Made by a program: the position numbers and the translations under genes. A DNA stretch of 14,524 nucleotides from Euperipatoides rowelli (taxonomy: Eukaryota; Onychophora; Udeonychophora; Euonychophora; Peripatopsidae). The stretch lies in assembly GCA_003024985.2 (NCBI GenBank), contig PXIH01S0011102.1. One strand, 5' to 3'. Below, in pieces: positions 1 through 8,357 of this stretch (position 1 is its first letter; every line of letters begins with the position of its first letter). Under the pieces are notes generated by a model, which worked only from the letters and a program-made list of their open reading frames with translations, ran no database searches and was not told the origin of the DNA.

Positions 1-508
1 ATTAGCAATTTCAAATCTTAGATTTTAATTGAAGTGCAAAAGCATTTGTAATATTAATATGATTTTGTTTGCAATAAATATACTTTAAATTATTTAAAGT
101 CTAATTTTTTTATATTAAAGTAATTTACACTATTAAATATGGTATAAAATAATAAAGTTAAATAATTATTAATACAGTACTTTATTAATTATAAAAAATA
201 ATAATTTGAAATTAATAAATTCTTTATTTCATTTATTATTCTATAATATGGGTAATTTTTCAGGCTTAAAATATTGAAAATTTAGTTGTCGGGCTAATTT
301 TTTTTTTTCTTTAGAAGTCGGGTAAATTTTCAGGTAAAAATTGATTGTTGGAAATGTCGGGTAGGGTTTCGGGTTTGATATCCGACAAAATATCGGATCG
401 GGTTAGGTATTTTCTTTTTAAAAAATTTCAGGCAGGCATTTAATCGGATATTATTTTAAATGGTCGGGTCAGACTGGGCCTAATTTTTTCAGCCTTTCAA
501 GTACTTTG
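1..508. mobile_element. Diverged end of a hAT-like element related to the one at 12254-13336 (partial)
   Basis: From about 245 to 480 this stretch carries repeated GTCGGGTA, CGGGTT and TCGGAT motifs that stand out in the AT-rich background. It aligns with the reverse complement of the left part of the hAT-like element at 12254-13336. The landmarks occur in the same order: TTTTCAGGCTTAAAAT near 257, GTCGGGTAAATTTTCAGG near 318, and a terminal GGCCTAATTTTTTCAGCCTTT near 478. If the alignment is carried ungapped to the terminus, the element ends in TACTTTG at 508, matching roughly 12 of 19 bases of its relative. The other end would lie left of the window. No partner duplication can be checked, and the following 8 bases (ATACAGCT) fit the usual hAT target pattern only partly. 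The family link is well supported; the exact boundary is inference. Confidence 0.55.
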
Positions 509-763
509 ATACAGCTATTCAAAAATTAGACAAAAAAAAAGTTGACTTTTTACTCTTTTACAAGTAAACTAAATCATTTTTGATGACGCTATATCTTTAA
601 GTCCTAACAGTATTGTTTTATTCAAAATGGTGTAAATTTAATGTGATGTCATGGCACAGAGAGCATTAATTTAATTCCCTATTAGTTTTTCTATATTGTA
701 TATCATAAGAATGTAATGATGAATGATAAAACTGACATTGCCTCAGAAGTCTAGTGATGCAAA

Positions 764-789
764 CAAAGCAAACACCTTTGTTTGCTTTG
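764..789. repeat. Short hairpin (10-bp inverted repeat)
   Basis: CAAAGCAAAC (764-773) and GTTTGCTTTG (780-789) are perfect inverted copies separated by 6 bases. Further CAAAC/GTTTG pieces occur on both sides (about 760 and 795), so the region may be a decayed foldback repeat. No function is implied. Confidence 0.5.
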
Positions 790-1822
790 ATTTTTGTTTG
801 AGATGATGTATTCACACCTTTTTAAATGTAATAAGAAAATTTGATGAATAAAACATACATTTTTTCGGCAAAATAAAAATAAATTGACAAGTTAAAAATA
901 GCATTGATAATACACTTAACTATAAAGGCTTATTTATACTTCTATGCAATACTTATCAGTTGTGTAAAAACTAATAGCTCTTCTTAAGGTCTTGCACACT
1001 GACACAGTCAGGCATGCACAATTAAAAGATGAAGAGTCATTCGGCATCATCCACAATTATTGAAAAAAAATCCAGTATTTGCGCAGACCTATCCATTTAT
1101 TATCCAACTTGTTAGCCATTGAACAAATCATATTTTAGGTTTTCTAAGTAGAGTGACCCTACTGTTTTCTTGTTTCAATTGAGTTATTTTGAAAATGAAT
1201 TGTAAAAATAGAATTCATTTTATTGGAATTCAATTTGATGTAAAACTAAAAACCATAACAGCTGCTGGCAATAAGAGGAGTAATATGATTGGCTAGAGTA
1301 ATTTAAAAAATTACGGACACAATCCGGCAGAAAAGTATGAACAAATTTACGCACAAATCTCTATTTATGAGATGTATTAAAATAAACTGTTCCTTAAAAC
1401 TATAAATTAGCTTTAATGGAAGTGGAAATAAAATGGTTGTAGCTTCAAGAAAATGCTCTAAGGTCATCTTGGGTGATTGGAACATTGATTTACAACACTG
1501 CTTTGGTAATACTTAATTTGGTTTCTTTAAAAGATAGAAACGTAGTGTTCAATAAATTTGCTCCATTTTTTTTCAAAGTTGCCTCATCTTTTCCCCTCTA
1601 CTTGTAGCTAAATTTTCAATAATTTTTTAGTACTCCTTTTATCTGTACAAAAAGATACTCTTAATCTGCAATTCCAAAATTGATTTCCTCTATAAACAAA
1701 AAATTGTAAATTTTATTTCTTTATCTTTTTCACTATTTTTCTGTAAAAAGATTCCTACATCCTTAAAGGGCTAAGGAATTTTTCATACATGAGTTAATTA
1801 ATTTTTAACTCATAAATTATTG

Positions 1823-1839
1823 TATTTATTTATTTATTT
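1823..1839. repeat. (TATT)n microsatellite
   Basis: Four consecutive TATT units plus one T. Simple sequence repeat in AT-rich DNA. Confidence 0.85.
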
Positions 1840-2222
1840 GTCTTCATAAATGAATCCTAATTTTGTAAAAAAAATAGCATTCATGAAAATTATCCAATTT
1901 ATCATTATCCTCATGATTATAACAATAAAAAAAAAAATACTTATCTAAAAACAAAACTGGTTAATGTAAAAGATACATAAAACTAGAAACAATTAAAAAT
2001 GTAATATCTATAGAAATAAAAAAGGTACAATACAATTATTTTATTCAATATAACAATTCTTTTTTATATGCTATAAGCATATACAGTATCAAGGTTATAA
2101 ATGCTGTACTGTAGCTTATGATCTGATCATAAAGCAATCCCTTAAAATTTAATTTCCATTTCCACCTTCATTTACATGTACAGTATTTTCATAAGACTTT
2201 CAACAAAATATTAATCTTTAAA

Positions 2223-2240
2223 ATATATATATATATATAT
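2223..2240. repeat. (AT)9 microsatellite
   Basis: Nine uninterrupted AT dinucleotides followed by a T run. Simple repeat, likely length-polymorphic. Confidence 0.9.
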
Positions 2241-2822
2241 TTTTGTTTTTCTCAGAAATTGTCGAGGATTGTCCAAGACACTACTGTAAATGACTACTAA
2301 CGTATTGCTATTAAATGCAAGGATTTGGTATCCTTTTGTCTAATGTATGTAAAAGTAAATGCTTTTTTTTTTTAAAAAATTACAGTATTTACAAAATCTT
2401 AACATTTTAAAATTTCTAGGATATAGAAAAAATCCCAGATGACAACATAAAAGGTAAAGTGATGACATTATAGAATCTACACATATGATTAAAAGAAAAG
2501 GAAAAAAAAAAACATATTTATCATTAATAAATAAATTATGAAGTAGTTGGTATAGTTTGAAGAGAGGGTGGGGGACCTTACCCAGTTTCCAACTATGGTA
2601 AATTTGAATCCTTTCATTTTGCTGATTTAGTGTGTGCCTGTCAGAGGAAGGGGATTATGAGATATAAATCACATGATGTCAGTATGCCCATATAGACATT
2701 CATTTTTAAAAATTTAGAGAGTGTACTTTTGTTAGGCCTTTTTTTTTTTTATCACTTAAAGTATATAATGCTCNATGCCTAAAAACTCAAATATTCATGT
2801 CTAGTTTACAGAGAAAATTCGT
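2241..2822. other. AT-rich intergenic stretch, no gene seen
   Basis: No coding or RNA feature is supported. There is a slightly more complex patch around 2540-2700 with a G-rich run (GAGGGTGGGGGACC near 2564), but it has no inverted ends or open frame that I could identify. An N is present at 2774. Confidence 0.6.
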
Positions 2823-2912
2823 GACAAATACATCATGGACAAACACAGCAATGTAAAAACATTGTTGACAAAAACATTGCAAGGCAAAAACATGCAAATA
2901 AAAATATCACAG
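2823..2912. repeat. Degenerate ~15-bp tandem array, arm 1 of an inverted pair
   Basis: Loose tandem copies of a unit like GACAAAAACATTGCA occur here (for example GACAAATACATCATG, GACAAACACAGCAATG, GACAAAAACATTGCAAG, GCAAAAACATG). The same motif appears on the opposite strand at 3222-3294. Just inside arm 1 is GCACATCTT (about 2937), and just inside arm 2 is AAGATGTGC (about 3183), so the two blocks are arranged as an inverted repeat. The open frames on both strands here encode only echoes of the repeat. Confidence 0.5.
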
Positions 2913-3221
2913 TAAGAGGTTGCACTATGTGCAACAGCACATCTTTGGGGCTCTCTAGTTTTAAGGAAGTATGTTTTTGTTAGGAAAACTACCCTACATA
3001 TGGGGTTTACATGGAATTCAACAGACCAATTTAAATAATAATCCCAAAGCATAATACTTAATTGGGAGTGGTGAATATGCCAATAAACAAACTATTTTCA
3101 ATTGAAAATATAATTATTGTTCCATGGAAGGCAGTTTTGAACCCCTAAAGCCATACCAAAATTTACAAAGTAATCTGAACATAAGATGTGCATAGGTCCA
3201 CCCACTAGCTGTAGGAAAGTT
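2913..3221. other. Spacer between the inverted repeat arrays, no gene seen
   Basis: This spacer has no recognisable coding or RNA signal. It begins and ends with the short inverted pieces GCACATCTT and AAGATGTGC described with the arrays. It also contains the short self-complementary run TTTTCAATTGAAAA near 3097. Confidence 0.5.
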
Positions 3222-3294
3222 TACATGATGTTTTTATGTTGCAATATTTTAATCACAGTGTTTGCAAATTGTGATGTTTTGTTCATGATGTTTT
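3222..3294. repeat. Degenerate ~15-bp tandem array, arm 2 of an inverted pair
   Basis: Repeats of CATGATGTTTT, GTTGCAATATTTT, CACAGTGTTTGCAA, TTGTGATGTTTTGTT and CATGATGTTTT are inverted, imperfect copies of the array at 2823-2912. The block lies just left of the Harbinger-like element and is not part of it. Arm pairing is imperfect, so this is an old structure. Confidence 0.5.
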
Positions 3295-3324
3295 CACCAA
3301 TTTGTAACTTTAAATATATCTTTA

Positions 3325-4071
3325 AGCCAGATTTGCACGGGACTAAAATTTTACTTTCTTCCAAGAAATCAGGAAAATTAATCTAATGGGAACGCAAGTA
3401 AAAAAATTTCCCAACTTTTCACCCTGGTAATAAGTAGGGGAAAGCTTTTTGCTGGGGGCACCAGGAGAACAAAATCTAGTGAGAACACGTTTGCTAGTAA
3501 TAAGAAGGAGAAACGGATGTTTATATGCTAACAATAAATAACTAATATTCATCTTGACATATTTTTATTTATTTAATGAAAGATTTAAAGATGCTTATAC
3601 AGTTTGACGAATTAATATAAACAAAAGAAATACGGTATATATATATATACATATACAAACTACTAATGAATTGAAATAAAGTAGTGAAAAGAAAACTAGC
3701 CTAACATAAGTTAGATATTAGAATGGCAGAATTTTTTTTTTTATTATTATGGTATTATAGTGATGTTTAAATTATATCCTAGGGATAATTTGATAATGAA
3801 AAATATAGATTTAAAATAATTAGATAATTTGAAGTAAACAAGAAAAAATAAACTAATCTTTTATTTATTTATTTTTTTGAATTAACAAAAAAAAAAAAAG
3901 AGAAAGAATAATTTTGAAATTGTGTTGCCTATAAATATTGTGTGCACTCGTTAAAGATGACTTCTGCTGATCATAATAAAAAACGTCATTTTCCTGACAT
4001 ACTTGTTATTACTCTGGTAAAAATTTTGCTCTTGAGCTGGAGGAAAACTTTAATCCCGTGCGAATCAGGCC
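3325..4071. mobile_element. Non-autonomous PIF/Harbinger-like DNA transposon (747 bp)
   Basis: The ends are inverted copies of each other. The left end begins AGCCAGATTTGCACGGGA and the right end, read inward on the minus strand, begins GGCCTGATTCGCACGGGA. Over 28 ungapped bases they differ at about 5 positions. Both are bordered by TTA (3322-3324 and 4072-4074), the 3-bp target duplication characteristic of the PIF/Harbinger superfamily, whose ends typically start with G/C-rich GGCC-like bases. The interior has no transposase frame, only T/A-rich DNA with a (TA)7 tract and an imperfect 20-bp direct repeat (3424-3443 and 3494-3513), so mobilisation would need enzyme supplied by another copy. 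A 3-bp duplication of TTA is weak evidence in AT-rich DNA; the matched long termini carry the call. An alternative is an unrelated foldback repeat. Confidence 0.62.
3636..3649. repeat. (TA)7 microsatellite
   Basis: Seven TA dinucleotides inside the Harbinger-like element, followed by CATATA. Confidence 0.85.
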
Positions 4072-4193
4072 TTAGATCATCCATAAGGCAGAGTAATTTA
4101 TTAGTCGAGAGGGTTTTAATACATCCTACTGCATAAGGATGCAGGCATGTAGATATAGAATTTTAAAGGCTACATTCCCATCCTCAAAAAATT

Positions 4194-4207
4194 GGGAGGG
4201 GGGAGGG
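4194..4207 (+). repeat. G-rich run with quadruplex potential
   Basis: GGGAGGGGGGAGGG holds four G3 tracts if the central G6 is split, in an otherwise AT-rich setting. It could form a G-quadruplex on the plus strand, but the central loop would be zero length or would use a flanking G, so this is marginal. Confidence 0.4.
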
Positions 4208-4871
4208 AATAAAGGATAGCATATCCATGTTATTTAAAACTTGTACGCATGTTGTATTTTTTTCATTAGTTATAAAATATGTGCTTTTGTTAGGATAATT
4301 TTGAGAAAGGAGACTATAAATATTTTGTTAAGTATGGTACCAGAATTAAATCTTTTAATTAATGAAATTTTGTTTATCTTTTGAAGTAATTTGATTATCT
4401 TTAAAGCTACTTATTTCCACAATATATTTATTAATTTTTAAAGATACTTACAGTGTTCAACATCTTATTAAAATATATTTAGGTACAAATGTAGAAAATC
4501 ATGTCGTTCTAGAATACTATCACTAGCCCTAACAAAAGCTCTTCATTAACAAATATTTAAACATATGCTCAAAAGACAGAGCACTAAACTGCAATATCTT
4601 AAAAAAGAGAGAGAACTTAGTTCAAGGCTTAGATATTTCAATATGCCAATTTTAAATAAATTTATTTTATTGGAATAAGGAATAGGAATGTCTAGATATT
4701 TTTTTATGGAATAGAAAAGAAGTTTTAAAATCATAATATTTTAACACTTTTAAAGTTTATGCTGTGGTTACACTGTAGTTAAGAAAAATGTTCAAACTGT
4801 TAAATTGTACCAAATACTCAAAGATATTTTCATAAGTTAACTAGGATGGCCAACATAATTTTTCCTTATTA
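4208..4871. other. AT-rich intergenic stretch, no gene seen
   Basis: No supported gene. A 12-bp inverted pair, GCTTTTGTTAGG at 4283-4294 and its complement at 4528-4539, is present, but a match of this length is expected by chance in a biased sequence this long. The minus-strand open frame at 4546-4734 encodes a low-complexity hydrophobic string. Confidence 0.6.
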
Positions 4872-5168
4872 ATGAAAAAAGGATATGGCAGATATGCTTA
4901 TAATTTTCAAATATTAACAATGGGAAATGAATATACAGTAATTATGAAAAATTTGATCATGGGGGAACATAAAACAAAAGTAGAGACTTATGATAAAGGG
5001 AAGACAATAATTATTTCCAAAAAAGGTCGAATCACAGCCTACATTACAAGCCCTACCTCTGGTAAAATAAGGGAGATTTTTCATAACAGCAACAAGGACA
5101 AGAATAGCATTGAGAATTTGCTTGAAATGAAAGTAATTAAAAGTGATTACTATAAATTTAGCATTTAA
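4872..5168 (+). CDS. Doubtful 98-codon open reading frame, unknown product
   Basis: This is the longest open frame in the window and the only one whose translation looks somewhat protein-like. It is hydrophilic and lysine-rich, with a GKTIIISKKGRITAYI-type stretch in the middle (about residues 43-58), no cysteine or tryptophan, and no visible signal peptide or membrane segment. I do not recognise any family. The frame stays open upstream to a TAG at 4842-4844, so it could also be an exon fragment behind an AG at 4843-4844. Against it: in DNA of roughly 70% AT, one open frame of about 100 codons across six frames of 14.5 kb is not surprising, and there is no promoter, homologous neighbour or convincing splice partner. 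Most likely it is chance or a fossil fragment. Confidence 0.2.
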   Translation: MKKGYGRYAYNFQILTMGNEYTVIMKNLIMGEHKTKVETYDKGKTIIISKKGRITAYITSPTSGKIREIFHNSNKDKNSIENLLEMKVIKSDYYKFSI

Positions 5169-5693
5169 ATATGCTATCTACAGTATATACTATTCATCTT
5201 GCTAAAAAAAATTACTTTTTTCCCCTTGGAAAATTCAAACAAAAAGTGAAATCAAACCTTATTAAAATATAAAGCTATCTCCCTAAAACAGTGTAAATTA
5301 CAGATTAAAATTACAAAATATTTTGTACAATGAAAAATGTTTTAACTTAAAGGGGAAAAAAAGATTTTGAGCGAAATACTGCCTGTATTGCCAATTTTAA
5401 AAGAAGAGAGAAAAAAAAACACATCTTATTTATAATCTAATCCAAACCTTGTGAGAAAAATAATGAATTTCAAAGTAAGATGATGAAATCTGCACCTATA
5501 GTAAGTGTCAATATGACACATTAATATTTAATGTGCTTGCAATAGACAAAATTTCTTCAAATGAGTATATTGAATGATTGGCATTAAATATTGTACAGTT
5601 CTAAATTACAGCCAATAATAAAATAAATTATTTTTTTTAAAACGTGCTGTCCTCCAAGACTTTCATTTTTTTTATAATGGTAACAGAAGATTA
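5169..5693. other. AT-rich intergenic stretch, no gene seen
   Basis: No coding, RNA or transposon feature can be supported. There are several A runs and two TACAGTA-like motifs, and no inverted ends. Confidence 0.65.
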
Positions 5694-5701
5694 CTATGAA
5701 C
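5694..5701. repeat. Left target-site duplication of the mini-hAT element
   Basis: CTATGAAC matches CTGTGAAC at 5817-5824 in 7 of 8 bases and fits the hAT target pattern (T at position 2, A at position 7). Confidence 0.65.
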
Positions 5702-5816
5702 CAGAGTCCTGTACGTGTTCCCGAAACTACCCGACTTTTCGGGTACTTGAAAAAGTTGTTGGGTACCGCACCCGTAAAGTCAGGTAGTTTCGGGTACCGT
5801 ACTTGTGAAGATTCTG
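5702..5816. mobile_element. 115-bp miniature hAT-like foldback element (MITE)
   Basis: This element is almost entirely an inverted repeat. The left arm 5711-5746 and right arm 5768-5802 match over most of their length, sharing CCCGAAACTACC then GACTTT, with a spacer of about 21 bases containing GTTGTTGGG. The outer ends are CAGAGTCC on the left and, read inward, CAGAATCT on the right, matching the CAGRG-type start of hAT termini; the two ends differ by a 4-5 base indel before TACG. It is bordered by an 8-bp duplication with one mismatch. The CGGGTA/CCCGA motifs are those of the larger hAT-like element at 12254-13336, suggesting the same transposase recognised both. It has no coding capacity. 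On a transcript the arms would fold into a long hairpin. Confidence 0.72.
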
Positions 5817-5824
5817 CTGTGAAC
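5817..5824. repeat. Right target-site duplication of the mini-hAT element
   Basis: CTGTGAAC pairs with CTATGAAC at 5694-5701. The single mismatch suggests an insertion old enough to have drifted. Confidence 0.65.
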
Positions 5825-7686
5825 AATAAAACAGATTTTTAAAATTCACTCGAGAGGGAAAAATTAGCATGACAGGGAAGAACAACATGTATTGAAATTT
5901 ATACAAATAGCCATCAATACCAACAAAATGTTTTTGAAATGAACTCATTGTAAGGACAAAATATTTTGATTTTTAGCTTCATTTTGTATTAGTTTTTATT
6001 TTTGCTTGAAAAAATAATTAATAGAGCTTGTGATTTATCTATACATTTACACTAAATACTCTTATCACCATTAAGGTTGTGTAATTATCGAATCAATTAA
6101 TAAGGGTTCAGTTTGGTTTTAAAAGTTAGGATTGTAACTAAAAAGCTATATTTAGGTAGAGTATCATAGTGTAACTATAAAGGTAGACTGCAAGCCATAG
6201 TAGCAACAAATAATTTTAATGAAAGGATATCTTTCTCACTTTTCATGTGACCTTAAATAAACAATACTTAATGCATTTTACAAAAGATTGCCAATTTCGA
6301 TTACTAATTCTTTTTCTGGATTAAAATTTATATGATTTTATTTTGAGAAACTGGCTAAACTAAAAAACTGGTCTTTGACTTGTAGTCTAATTATTTTTTT
6401 AACAAGTTTAAAAATTATATTAAAAAAAAAGAACTAAAACAAAAAAAAAAGGGTATGGTTTTTTTTAGTAAACTGAATGTCCCTCAATAAAACCCAGTTA
6501 AGATAAATCAAAAAATCCAGACGAAATGAGTCGATTGTCTTGTTAATATTTTCGATCCTAATAAAAATGGATAAAATCTGGGCAGGCAGCTATTTTTTAT
6601 TCTTTATAAAAAATGTACTTCCGAAAATTGTAATGGTACCGTGTATTGTCATATGGAATCCAATTAGATGATGAATGAATTTTACTTTTTTAATCATACC
6701 ACTATACAGAATTAAAAATCTATTATAATTGGCTTATATTTTAAAAATGATTCAATTTGCTTATCCTGTGAAAATTCANATGAATTTTAACATGAAATTT
6801 AATTAAAGTGGTTTATGAATGCCTATTTCAACTTCATTGATTTATGTGCATTTTTTTTCTTCAAAAAATGCTTGTTCAATTAATCAATTTGTTATATTCA
6901 GTCTAGAAATGCATCAAAATTTTACTTTTATTCCAATATGATGTCAACTCTATATTTTTGGCAGAGAAATCTCACGTAAATAGTGTTAAGTGGTTGTCAA
7001 GAGTGGTATTTGCATATTATTGTCATCATTACTATCTGAGCTACTTAAACGCTATACTTATGTGATAAACATTGTTAGCTTTCGCCCTTACATACAGTAT
7101 GGTATTTATAAACAATTTTACCTTTCAGTTGTAATGGCTCCTATAACTTGCATTGCTAAAAATTGGACAAGTTCTGAGAAAAACGTGTAGCCTATTTTTT
7201 TTCATTACTAAAGATTGGGCTTTAATCAATTAAAAGCTAATTGTTGTGGATCTAAAAAGAGTACTATCACATGGAATTTTCTTCAGACCGACTAGCAGCA
7301 TCTTTCGCTCTAAAATATTATTAAAATGTACCTTTCGTATCATTTCGTGAAATCACTTTCCACCAGTTTGTAAACAATGAGCTTAATGTGTTGACAGTTC
7401 AATCATTCACTGATCAATGAGGTTGTGTAGATCAGTTCACGAGCGCTTATTTTTTATAATTTACAGTCAGCGGTTTTTATAAAAACAACTAGAAACAAAC
7501 ACATGTAGGGTGTAAATAAAACATTAACAGTTTAAATGTTTTTATTTCCATTAAAATATATATTCTATAAGAATGTTTTAATTCTTAATAAAAACATTTA
7601 CCCGGATGTTGGTGCAGTATCAATAGCTGCTTGAATTTTTTATTTGTAAATAGTTTTTCTATTTGTTATTTATTATTTTCTTTATT
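5825..7686. other. AT-rich intergenic stretch, no gene seen
   Basis: No gene is supported. Between about 7280 and 7475 the DNA is less monotonous and has more CpG than neighbouring non-transposon DNA (about seven in 200 bases), with a TATAAAAA at 7478-7485. No open frame, splice pattern or inverted terminus makes this a promoter or element with any confidence. An N lies at 6779. The 66-codon frame at 6990-7190 has no protein-like character. Confidence 0.6.
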
Positions 7687-7993
7687 ATATTATTTATGCT
7701 GGATTACTGTGAATGTGAGCTAGATCAATAACCATGTAATGAACTGGCATAGATCAATAAGATTGTTATTTCCACACCGTAGTCTACTGTTTTGGTTAAG
7801 AGTCTACTTGATCTGTTATTACAGCCGTCTAAGTACAGTAGCAGTCTTAAACTAAGAACATTGAGCTGAGAATTTGAACATTTTAATGACTTTATCAATA
7901 AGATTTCTTTCTTTTTTTTTCACTATCTCTGGTTGTTATTTGAATTTAGCAATATTTTTCATAATCATTGTAATTAGGATTTATATCCTTTCA
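7687..7993. repeat. Tandem segmental duplication, copy A
   Basis: This ~307-bp block is repeated at 8051-8357 with a period of 362-364 bases. Shared landmarks in order are GATCAATAACCA, GTAATGAA, TAGTCTACTGTTTTGGT, AAGAGTCT, TGATCTGTTAT, CTAAGTACAGTAGC, TTTATCAATAAGATTTCTTT, a T run, CTATCTCTGGTT and a very well conserved end running through CATAATCATTGTAATTAGGA. The 5' half has diverged and the last ~65 bases are nearly identical apart from a 4-base indel (GTTG). I do not recognise the unit as a known element; it has no clear inverted ends, no A-tail and no coding frame. Confidence 0.85.
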
Positions 7994-8050
7994 NATTTTG
8001 CCACAAGAACGAATCTTGCTTAGGTGCGCGGTATTCCCCCCACTTCCCCT
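7994..8050. other. Spacer between the two duplicated copies
   Basis: These 57 bases are not shared with copy B's downstream flank. They include GGTGCGCGG and a C-rich run CCCCCCACTTCCCCT, unusual in this AT-rich region. The first base is an N in the sequence. Confidence 0.6.
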
Positions 8051-8357
8051 ATATTATATATGCCAGATTAATGTGAGGGTGAGTTGGATCAATAACCAGG
8101 TAATGAATTGAAATAAATCAGTTAGATTGGTATTGCTATACAATAGTCTACTGTTTTGGTCAAGAGTCTGATTGATCTGTTATCAACAATCATTCTAAGT
8201 ACAGTAGCTGTCTGATACTAAACTTATTGAGTTGAGATTTTGAACAGTTTAATATCTTTATCAATAAGATTTCTTTTTTTTTTTTTTTCTATCTCTGGTT
8301 ATTTGAATTTAGCAATATTTTTCATAATCATTGTAATTAGGATTTATATCCTTTCAG
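8051..8357. repeat. Tandem segmental duplication, copy B
   Basis: Second copy of the unit at 7687-7993. It has the same landmark order, small substitutions throughout the 5' part, a longer T run near 8274-8289, and a 3' end almost identical to copy A. The near-palindrome AGGATTTATATCCT sits close to the end of both copies. Either an unequal tandem duplication or two insertions of one repeat family would explain the arrangement. The shared orientation and the ~57-bp spacer do not decide between them. Confidence 0.85.

Larger units (their letters stand above)
509..2221. other. AT-rich intergenic stretch, no gene seen
   Basis: No reading frame, RNA gene or complete transposon can be supported here. 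The stretch is full of A and T runs. It contains one small hairpin (764-789), a short TTTA microsatellite (1823-1839) and several copies of the loose motif TACAGTA (for example near 2083 and 2176), which recurs across the window. The only open frame, on the minus strand around 1303-1485, encodes a hydrophobic, leucine- and phenylalanine-rich string typical of translated AT-rich noncoding DNA. Confidence 0.7.

Noticed and set aside
2801-3052. 83-codon minus-strand open frame
   Set aside because: Its translation is driven by the degenerate CAAAAACAT array; the inverse array at 3222-3294 gives a similar cysteine- and phenylalanine-rich string on the other strand. It has no coding character.
4283-4539. 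12-bp inverted repeats GCTTTTGTTAGG as ends of a 257-bp element
   Set aside because: Matches of this length are expected by chance in a biased 14.5-kb sequence; close variants occur at about 2728 and 2970, and no target duplication is evident.
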